Shown here: piece by piece, positions 1 through 8,087 of the stretch | Numbering within the stretch: the first letter of the stretch is position 1 | How the letters are laid out: the number at the start of each line of letters is the position of its first letter | Source of the DNA: Mesostigma viride | Lineage: Eukaryota > Streptophyta > Mesostigmatophyceae > Mesostigmatales > Mesostigmataceae | Direction: 5' to 3' | Length of the DNA stretch: 40,000 nucleotides | Assembly: GCA_009746045.1 (NCBI GenBank) | Contig: RPFO01000079.1 | Span: 5,626,233-5,666,232 of the forward strand | Position numbers and translations under genes: made by a program | The notes under the pieces: model-generated | Told to the model about the DNA's origin: nothing | The model's input: the letters and a program-made list of their open reading frames with translations, nothing else | Database searches by the model: none

Positions 1-2684
1 TTGCTACCGGCTGGCACACGTTTTCAGTGAATTTTGGGCTCCAGATTTAAATGCAACGTGCGGTTTGAGGCAGGGGAAAACATGCGTGGACGATAGGAAT
101 TATAGCACCGGCGGGCTTCAAAGTGCCGGACGGCAGGCGGTACCACCATTCCGTGGCAGCTTGGCCCAGTTTGCTACCGGCTGGCACACGTTTTCAGTGA
201 ATTTTGGGCTCCAGATTTAAATGCAACGTGCGGTTTGAGGCAGGGGAAAACATGCGTGGACGATAGGAATTATAGCACCGGCGGGCTTCAAAGTGCCGGA
301 CGGCAGGCGGTACCACCATTCCGTGGCAGCTTGGCCCAGTTTGCTACCGGCTGGCACACGTTTTCAGTGAATTTTGGGCTCCAGATTTAAATGCAACGTG
401 CGGTTTGAGGCAGGGGAAAACATGCGTGGACGATAGGAATTATAGCACCGGCGGGCTTCAAAGTGCCGGACGGCAGGCGGTACCACCATTCCGTGGCAGC
501 TTGGCCCAGTTTGCTACCGGCTGGCACACGTTTTCAGTGAATTTTGGGCTCCAGATTTAAATGCAACGTGCGGTTTGAGGCAGGGGAAAACATGCGTGGA
601 CGATAGGAATTATAGCACCGGCGGGCTTCAAAGTGCCGGACGGCAGGCGGTACCACCATTCCGTGGCAGCTTGGCCCAGTTTGCTACCGGCTGGCACACG
701 TTTTCAGTGAATTTTGGGCTCCAGATTTAAATGCAACGTGCGGTTTGAGGCAGGGGAAAACATGCGTGGACGATAGGAATTATAGCACCGGCGGGCTTCA
801 AAGTGCCGGACGGCAGGCGGTACCACCATTCCGTGGCAGCTTGGCCCAGTTTGCTACCGGCTGGCACACGTTTTCAGTGAATTTTGGGCTCCAGATTTAA
901 ATGCAACGTGCGGTTTGAGGCAGGGGAAAACATGCGTGGACGATAGGAATTATAGCACCGGCGGGCTTCAAAGTGCCGGACGGCAGGCGGTACCACCATT
1001 CCGTGGCAGCTTGGCCCAGTTTGCTACCGGCTGGCACACGTTTTCAGTGAATTTTGGGCTCCAGATTTAAATGCAACGTGCGGTTTGAGGCAGGGGAAAA
1101 CATGCGTGGACGATAGGAATTATAGCACCGGCGGGCTTCAAAGTGCCGGACGGCAGGCGGTACCACCATTCCGTGGCAGCTTGGCCCAGTTTGCTACCGG
1201 CTGGCACACGTTTTCAGTGAATTTTGGGCTCCAGATTTAAATGCAACGTGCGGTTTGAGGCAGGGGAAAACATGCGTGGACGATAGGAATTATAGCACCG
1301 GCGGGCTTCAAAGTGCCGGACGGCAGGCGGTACCACCATTCCGTGGCAGCTTGGCCCAGTTTGCTACCGGCTGGCACACGTTTTCAGTGAATTTTGGGCT
1401 CCAGATTTAAATGCAACGTGCGGTTTGAGGCAGGGGAAAACATGCGTGGACGATAGGAATTATAGCACCGGCGGGCTTCAAAGTGCCGGACGGCAGGCGG
1501 TACCACCATTCCGTGGCAGCTTGGCCCAGTTTGCTACCGGCTGGCACACGTTTTCAGTGAATTTTGGGCTCCAGATTTAAATGCAACGTGCGGTTTGAGG
1601 CAGGGGAAAACATGCGTGGACGATAGGAATTATAGCACCGGCGGGCTTCAAAGTGCCGGACGGCAGGCGGTACCACCATTCCGTGGCAGCTTGGCCCAGT
1701 TTGCTACCGGCTGGCACACGTTTTCAGTGAATTTTGGGCTCCAGATTTAAATGCAACGTGCGGTTTGAGGCAGGGGAAAACATGCGTGGACGATAGGAAT
1801 TATAGCACCGGCGGGCTTCAAAGTGCCGGACGGCAGGCGGTACCACCATTCCGTGGCAGCTTGGCCCAGTTTGCTACCGGCTGGCACACGTTTTCAGTGA
1901 ATTTTGGGCTCCAGATTTAAATGCAACGTGCGGTTTGAGGCAGGGGAAAACATGCGTGGACGATAGGAATTATAGCACCGGCGGGCTTCAAAGTGCCGGA
2001 CGGCAGGCGGTACCACCATTCCGTGGCAGCTTGGCCCAGTTTGCTACCGGCTGGCACACGTTTTCAGTGAATTTTGGGCTCCAGATTTAAATGCAACGTG
2101 CGGTTTGAGGCAGGGGAAAACATGCGTGGACGATAGGAATTATAGCACCGGCGGGCTTCAAAGTGCCGGACGGCAGGCGGTACCACCATTCCGTGGCAGC
2201 TTGGCCCAGTTTGCTACCGGCTGGCACACGTTTTCAGTGAATTTTGGGCTCCAGATTTAAATGCAACGTGCGGTTTGAGGCAGGGGAAAACATGCGTGGA
2301 CGATAGGAATTATAGCACCGGCGGGCTTCAAAGTGCCGGACGGCAGGCGGTACCACCATTCCGTGGCAGCTTGGCCCAGTTTGCTACCGGCTGGCACACG
2401 TTTTCAGTGAATTTTGGGCTCCAGATTTAAATGCAACGTGCGGTTTGAGGCAGGGGAAAACATGCGTGGACGATAGGAATTATAGCACCGGCGGGCTTCA
2501 AAGTGCCGGACGGCAGGCGGTACCACCATTCCGTGGCAGCTTGGCCCAGTTTGCTACCGGCTGGCACACGTTTTCAGTGAATTTTGGGCTCCAGATTTAA
2601 ATGCAACGTGCGGTTTGAGGCAGGGGAAAACATGCGTGGACGATAGGAATTATAGCACCGGCGGGCTTCAAAGTGCCGGACGGC
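1..2684. repeat. 170-bp tandem satellite array
   Basis: A unit starting ttgctaccggctggcacacg recurs every 170 bp at 1, 171, 341 and so on to 2551. This gives fifteen complete copies and a sixteenth cut off at about 2684, where the sequence changes to a GC-rich LINE leader. The copies look identical when read line by line. The unit length is not a multiple of three, and no long reading frame crosses the array. A period of 170 bp is close to nucleosome length and typical of centromeric or subtelomeric satellites; that role is inferred. The array runs off the left edge, so its true size is unknown. Confidence 0.98.
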
Positions 2685-2791
2685 CGCGCGCGTTGGGGGG
2701 CTGCCGCCCCCCAAACCCCCCGCGTGGGGGGCTCCGCCCCCCACACCCCCCGCCCCCCCCTCGGTGGCTGCCACGCCTGCCCTGATTGTTC
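2685..2791 (+). other. GC-rich LINE leader with two tandem hairpins
   Basis: Two strong palindromes lie between the satellite and the first ATG. One pairs 2693-2701 with 2706-2714 (ttggggggc / gccccccaa, 4-nt loop). The other pairs 2724-2732 with 2736-2744 (gtggggggc / gccccccac, 3-nt loop). They could structure the 5' end of the LINE RNA or mark its 5' boundary. The function is inferred. Confidence 0.6.
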
Positions 2792-2938
2792 ATGGACGAC
2801 CCACGACCCCCTTCGCCCAACGGCTCCCCCGCTCCCCGGTTGGCGCCTCGGCGGTCCTCTCGGCTTGCGGCCCTTCTTGCGGAGGTGGGCGACCCGGCTG
2901 CGGGGGGCTCGGGCGCCCCGGTCTCCCCCTCCTTGGTC

Positions 2939-3073
2939 TGCGAGGTCTGCCGGAGCGGGCACCGCGGGCACCACATGTTAGTTTGTGATGCTTGCAATTC
3001 CGGGTGGCACTTGCAGTGTCTTACTCCCCGGCTCTACCGGGTCCCGCCGGGCTCCTGGACGTGCCCGCGCTGT
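2939..3073 (+). other. PHD finger domain of the LINE
   Basis: The spacing is Cys-x2-Cys-x11-Cys-x2-Cys-x4-His-x2-Cys, then a Trp-x-Cys-x2-Cys end, the canonical C4HC3 PHD pattern including the conserved Trp before the last Cys pair. It lies about 50 residues from the presumed N-terminus. PHD fingers usually bind histone H3 tails, so a role in chromatin targeting of insertion is plausible but inferred. CR1-type LINEs are known to carry PHD-like fingers, but this element belongs by its endonuclease to a different group. Confidence 0.9.
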
Positions 3074-4228
3074 CCCCCCCGGCGGGCCCCCGGGCTGCCC
3101 TCCCCGCTGGGTGCTCCGGCCCCCTGCCCCGTGTGCCCCCCTGCCGAGGCCCTCGGGGCGGGCCGTGGCCTGCCCGATGGGGCCGCCGTTGCTCGGGCCC
3201 TGGCGCCCTCGGCCCCGGGGCCCCACCCGTCGCCTGGCCCCGCCGACGGGGGCGCGGCGCTGTCGCCTGGGCTGGCCCGGCCGACCCCCGGCGGGCCTGG
3301 CGACCCCGGCGCCCGCCCCCGGCCCCTCGCTCCCCGACGCTCTGGCCTCCCTTCCCCCGGCCGCGGTTGGCCACCCAGCCGCCACCCCCGTCCTTGCCGC
3401 GTGGGACGGCGGCCCCCGGGCCCACGCGTTCACCTCGTGGCCGCCCTCGCACATTGTCGGCGTGGTGGGCCGCGCCACCTTTTCTTGGGCGTACTGCCCT
3501 TTGTTGCTGGACGCGGTCGGGTCCAGGCCGCCTTCCCCTCGCTCCCTAGGCCCCCGGCCTTCCTGGCCCTAGTTGCGCGGTGCGGGCGACATTTCTTTCC
3601 GCCGCCCCCCGGTGACGGCCTCGACTCTTTGGGGGTATGTCTTGGAAGGATATCACGCCGGCTGCCGGCTGCCGTGGCATCTCCCGGCCGCCCGGCAGGA
3701 AGAGCTGCTTTCCCTGGACGAGCGGGTGGGTCAGGAGGTGGTCGAGTTCGTCACGGCGGTGGCTCGAGACGCACAGGTCTCGGTGCGGGCGGCCTACCTC
3801 GCGGGCGGCGCCGACCTGGGCCTCATGTCCCCGCGGCAGCTTCGCCTCTTCTTGGACGCCCAGGCCCCGCCTCCCGGCCCGGTTGCCAGTGGGGGCTTTC
3901 TCATCACCTCCCTCAGCCTGGCGCAGGCCGCCATGCTGCGTGTGGAGTTCGGGGCCCCCATCGCGGTTCAGGGCGGCCAGGCCATCTTGGTGGACTCGGC
4001 CGGGCGCGCCCAGCCCCTAACCGCGGGGACGCCTGTTTCTGCCTTCCTCCACGACATCCTGGAGTTGGCAGGCATCCCGCACGAATGGCACCCCGCGGCT
4101 GACCAACCGGTCGGCATCCTCTCGCGCGCCCAGATTGCTGCTCTCCCGGGTTGCTGGGAGGCCGGCTGGGACCCGCCCCCCCTCATGTCCGGTCCCTTCT
4201 GGAGGGGGACGACCCCGAGTCGGGCTCC

Positions 4229-4362
4229 TGTGCCATCTGCCTTGAGCCCTTCCGGCCGGGGGATGGCTTGTGTCGCCTGCCCGCGTGCGGCCACACATTC
4301 CATCAAGCGTGCATCGCGCGCAGCTTGCTCCACTCCGTGCCGCGCTGCCCGTTGTGCCGGGC
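4229..4362 (+). other. RING-H2 domain of the LINE
   Basis: A Cys-x2-Cys opening is followed by a Cys-x-His-x2-His-x2-Cys core (residues CGHTFHQAC) and a terminal Cys-x2-Cys, the pattern of RING-H2 fingers of E3 ubiquitin ligases. It lies in a different frame from the preceding segment; a run of seven C at 4176-4182 is the likely position of the shift. Ubiquitin-ligase activity is inferred from the fold. I do not know of a RING finger as a standard part of endonuclease-bearing LINEs. Confidence 0.88.
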
Positions 4363-4746
4363 TGTTGTGCCGCCCCCTGGGACTGCGCTTCCTCTCGGCC
4401 CGCCCCCGGTCTCGCTGGGTCCCCTGCCGGGTCCCCACCGGGCCCCGGGGCCAGCTGCCTCCCCGACCCCTCGGCCGCGCCCCCGGCCTCGTTGCCGGGG
4501 CCTGGGGTGGTCGCGGGCGCGCTGGCGAGTCCCCCTGGGAGGGGCGCCGGCGTTCTCGATCCCCCTCCGCTGGGGGTCTCCCCGGTGGGCACTGCCTCCT
4601 CCGTGGCCCCGGCGGGCAGCCGGGCGCTGGTCGGGTCGTGGTGCGCGCGCCTGCCGGCCCGGCTGGGGAGACGCCGCAGGCCCCACGTCCTGCCTTTGCT
4701 GGCGCCGCTCCCCGCCACTCAGCGCCCGCCGACGGCCTTCACCGGT

Positions 4747-4943
4747 GTGCCGTGCTGCTTCCCACGGGGTCCCCGTGTGCTGGTGTGTTCCACAACCGTA
4801 ACCTCCTCTGCCAGCACCTTCGCGCTGTGCACCCCGATCTCGGCGCGGCGGATCTGCAGGCCATGAGCTGTTACCGGTGCCCGGAAGCTCACTGCCAGCG
4901 GGTGTACTCCATTCACGGGCGCGCTCAGCACGCGCGCGCCTGT
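4747..4943 (+). other. C2H2/CCHC zinc-finger pair of the LINE
   Basis: One finger ends in Cys-x12-His-x4-His. It is followed after about 15 residues by a Cys-x4-Cys...His-x3-Cys finger. A finger pair just upstream of RT is characteristic of R2- and NeSL-like LINEs, where such fingers contact target DNA. A low-complexity Pro-rich linker follows at about 4950-5040, where the frame changes before the RT segment begins. Confidence 0.75.
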
Positions 4944-5559
4944 GTTGCTCAACGGCCCCTCAACCGGCCAGCAGTCCCGGCCCCCTCCCCCCTCCCGCCT
5001 CGGCTCCCACCGGCTCCCAGCCCCCGCCGCCCGACTACTCGGCCAGTTGGCGTTGGCTTGACACGGTTCCCTGGGATGCATGCGCCATCAACCCGACGTC
5101 TACCCTGACCGACCTCCCCCACCGCGCGCGTAGCCTTTTCGCGCAATGTGCAATCGTTTCTCTCCGGCGCATGCACGCCGCTCCGGACGACCCGCTGGGC
5201 TTTAAACTGCACATGGTGACCCCCCGCCTGCTCCTCACCCCTCTCGGGCGTGGTGTGCGCGGCCTCCAGGGTGCGGTTATTGCCCGTTGCCGACGCTTTC
5301 TGCAGGGGGACTGGGAGGGGCTGTTTGGCGTGCCGCCCCCGCGCACGGCCCGGCTGTCGGGGGAGGTCAACTTCGAGCGGGTGGCCGCCGACGTCATCCG
5401 CCTCGTCCGCGAGGGGCAGCTCAGCCGGGCCATGACCCGCTTGGAAATGGCCAAGCTGGCCCCCGCCAATGCGGCTACCCTGGCGGCCTTGGAGGCTCTT
5501 CACCCTGCGGAGCCCGGCTTCCAGCTGCCCGTGCCGGACCCCCTGCCGGCCCCCCTCCG

Positions 5560-6480
5560 GCTGGACCGCGACTGCTTCCTGGAGGTGATGCGTGCGGTCC
5601 CGCGGGCTTCCTCTACCGGGCCGTCGGGCTGGCGCTACGAGCACTTGGAGGTCCTGGTGGGGCATGGGGGCGAGGACATTCTCTTTGACACCCTCATTGA
5701 CCTGGCGGCTGGTCGCGTTCCTCCCGCTGCGCGCGAGTGGTTAGCGGGCGCTCGCCTCCTCGCTCTGCTCAAGGGTGTCTTGCCCCCCCCGAGGGCAAGG
5801 TGCGCCCGATTGCCTGCGGTGAGGTGCTCCGCAAGCTCGTGGGCAAAGTGATCTGCCGCCAAAAGGCGCCCGAGCTCCGTGCCTTTTTCTGCCCGCCCCT
5901 CGCAGCGGGTGAGACCTCGGTGGCGGCCCAGCTGGGGGTGACGACTCCAGGCGGGGCGGATATCCTCATCCATTCGGTGCAGGCCTACCTCGAGGCCCAC
6001 CCCACCCACGCTGTCGTCAAGGTCGACTGCCACAACGCGTTCAACAGTCTGTCCCGCGCCAGCATGTTTGCGGCCGTCATGGAGTCCTTCGAGGACTTGT
6101 ACGCTTGGACAGCCGTGTGCTACGGCCAGCCCGGCCAACTGGTTCACATCATGGAGGACGGCACTCGCGGCGGCCTGCTGTCGCGGACGGGCACCCAGCA
6201 AGGGGACCCCCTGGGACCCCTGTACTTTGCCGCCCCCCTCCAGGGTTGCCTCCAAGCGGTCCATGCTGCCCACCCGGCGGTCGCTATTCAGGCGGCTACT
6301 TGGATGATATCTACCTTCTGGGCCCTGTGCCGGACACCACCGCGGCTCTGCTGGCACTGCAGACCGCGGTGGCCGACATCAACCTCCAGTTGACCCTGGC
6401 CAAGTGCGCGGTGTACTCGCCCCAAGGTGATTGCTCCGGCTTTCCGCCCCAGCTCTTGGGCCGGGACGAGCGCCTCCATG
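5560..6480 (+). other. Reverse transcriptase domain of the LINE
   Basis: Conserved LINE RT blocks are present in order: SSTGPSGWRYEHL near 5608-5650, a KVRPIA block near 5797, VKVDCHNAFNSLS near 6016-6055 (first catalytic Asp), GTQQGDPLGPLYFA near 6189-6230, and YLDDIYLLG near 6297-6323 (the catalytic Asp pair). The domain is split over three frames, with shifts at the C run near 5780 and at about 6270-6300. The RT is assigned to the non-LTR class by its QGDPLGP block and by its company with the endonuclease. Confidence 0.92.
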
Positions 6481-7329
6481 GGTTGGATGTCCTCGGCGTT
6501 CCGGTTGGCGACCCCGCGTTTGTCATCGATGCTCTGCGGGCCGCCCTCGAGGCACGCACTGAGGTACTGCCCTTGATTGCGCGCCTTCATGATTCGCAGA
6601 CCAAGGGTCTGCTTCTGTGGTTTTGCGCTCACCCTCGCGTCGTTCACTGGCTCCGGGGCGCTCTTCCGGCTCAGGTCCGGCTGGCCGCCGAGGGCCACGA
6701 CGAACGCATCCAGTCGGCCTTGGCGCAGCTGGTCCCGGGCCCCGACCTCCCGCCACATGCTATTCGCATTGCCTCCCTGCCTGCACGGATGGGTGGCTGT
6801 GGTCTGACTCGTGCCGCCCGGCTGGCCCCAGCAGCATTTTTGGGCTCCGTCGCTCAGTCGTGGGCGGAAAGCTGCCGGCTCCTGCCCCTTTTGGCAACGG
6901 CAGCGCCTGACCTCCTGGACCCCAGCAACCCTTTGCCCTTCGTCACTGCCATCCAGGAGGCCTATGCTGAGATCCAGCAGGCCTGTTCTCCCGTCCGTGC
7001 CGCTCAGGCGGTACAGCGCCACCTCCCTCGCGGCACTCCCTCGGTCGCCTCCGTTCAATCTCCCGCCGCATTCCCTGCTCGCGTCATCGATAAACACCAG
7101 AAAACCTACGCGGGTATTCTGCACACGGCTGATTGGATTGCTCTTTTCGCGGACCTCAACGCCCAGGGACGTGCGTGGCTGTTCTCGCTTTCCTTGCCGG
7201 GAGTGTGGGCTCGGCGTACCTTCGTGCTCTTCCCATGGCCCCCCATTCGCCTTGGCTCCCAGCCACTACTCGGTGGCGCTCCGGCACCAGCTATTTGCCC
7301 CGCAGCCTCTTGTTCCGGCCGGGCGGCCT

Positions 7330-7615
7330 TGTGGTAGCTGTGGGCAGCCGCTGGATCCCACGGGGACTCACTACCTTGCCTGCATGGGGGGCCAACAGAA
7401 TCAGAATTGGTATTTGTATTTGCACACTGTCCTCCTGACGGTGGTGCTCGCCATGATTCGGTCGGTTTTCCCCCACGCGAACATCCGGTCCGAGGATGCT
7501 GATGGCGCTGCCTTCTATTCCCCCAACCACCGGCCTGACATCGTGGTGCTGGACTTTGAGGGGGGTGGCCGGCATCTGCTTATTGACGTTTCGGTGGCGC
7601 GGCCCTTGGCTCTTA
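7330..7615 (+). other. CCHC knuckle and restriction-like endonuclease of the LINE
   Basis: A Cys-x2-Cys-x9-His-x3-Cys knuckle at 7330-7383 precedes the endonuclease motif. There RPD is followed 16 residues after its Asp by the Asp of LLIDVSV (PD codons 7534-7539, second Asp 7585-7587). CCHC followed by PD...D is the signature of the restriction-like endonuclease of R2-type LINEs, which nicks the target to prime reverse transcription. The second genomic copy at 25460-25750 repeats this region, with a 4-base insertion (gatt) near 25628 that breaks its frame. Confidence 0.85.
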
Positions 7616-7950
7616 GCCACGTGGCTGGGGCCTCCCTCACGGCAGGTTACACGGCGGACCGGGCGGAGCGGGCCAAGCTCCTGGCCTACGGCGACGTCGG
7701 GCACCATCGTGTGGTGCCCTTTGTCCTGGAGGAGTTTGGGGCCATGGGGCCCCTGACCTCCGCCTTCTTCAAGGAGTGTTGCCGGCTCCGGGAGGACCGG
7801 CTGGACCTGGAGGGCCAGCGGGCCTCATGGTCGGCGCGGACCTGGACGTCATATTGGCGTCAGCGCTTGTCGGTGGCGCTGACTCGGGCCATGGCTGACA
7901 TCATGCTCCGCCGTACGCGGGCTGATTTTGCGGTGCAGCAGGGCTATTAG

Positions 7951-8087
7951 CCGTTCCTCCCGTTAGGAGTTTCCATTGGTTTTATCGTAGTATAGAGATT
8001 TGACATGGCTCTGTATAGAGGTTTATAGCTGGGCGTTTGCTTTGGTTTGAGTGATTTCACTCTGCTGTAAGTAATTATATTTTTATA
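7951..8087 (+). other. LINE 3' UTR and A/T-rich tail
   Basis: This is about 137 bp from the stop codon to a tail reading gtaagtaattatattttta. The same stretch is found inverted at 24798-24930, and its last bases again at 24744-24763. The tail shows no poly(A); a short TA-rich end is used instead. The junction with Copia-1 reads acatatacttgc, which resembles the targets of the two small insertions. Confidence 0.75.

Larger units (their letters stand above)
2792..7950 (+). pseudogene. LINE polyprotein frame, broken by frameshifts
   Basis: The first ATG is at 2792 and the terminal TAG is at 7948-7950. The protein signal moves between frames: PHD in the frame of 2792, an unrecognised segment in the next frame from roughly 3400 to 4190 (crossing one TAG at 3570-3572), RING back in the first frame, the C2H2 pair in another, and the start of RT in the first again. 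Further shifts fall near 5780, near 6290 and in 7195-7245. C runs of seven or more sit at about 3074, 4176 and 5780, close to three of the breaks. The segment at about 3600-4130 between PHD and RING is well-formed protein sequence, but I do not recognise its family. A full-length product would be roughly 1,700 residues. Confidence 0.75.
2685..8087 (+). mobile_element. LINE (non-LTR retrotransposon) with PHD, RING, C2H2, RT and restriction-like endonuclease
   Basis: This is a 5.4-kb element with coding order PHD finger, RING-H2 finger, C2H2/CCHC finger pair, reverse transcriptase, CCHC knuckle and PD-(D/E)XK-type endonuclease. RT plus a C-terminal restriction-like endonuclease places it with the early-branching LINE clades (R2, CRE, NeSL, R4, HERO, Utopia group) rather than the APE-endonuclease LINEs. 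It ends in an A/T-rich tail without poly(A). The same 3' end recurs in inverted orientation at 24798-25024, which helps fix its end at about 8087. The left end abuts satellite and the right end abuts Copia-1. No target duplication spans the two flanks. The coding frame is interrupted several times, so this copy is probably dead unless the breaks are sequencing errors. Confidence 0.9.

Noticed and set aside
1-170. CENP-B box or Pol III B-box (ggtttgaggc) in the satellite unit
   Set aside because: No match to the CENP-B box is seen, and the B-box-like string has no A-box or terminator at suitable distance.
1-2684. CRISPR-like array
   Set aside because: The units are contiguous 170-bp repeats without unique spacers, in a eukaryotic retrotransposon context.
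2985-3572. Long Pro/Arg-rich frames overlapping the start of the LINE on both strands
   Set aside because: They are GC-driven shadow frames; only the frame with the PHD finger shows a conserved domain.
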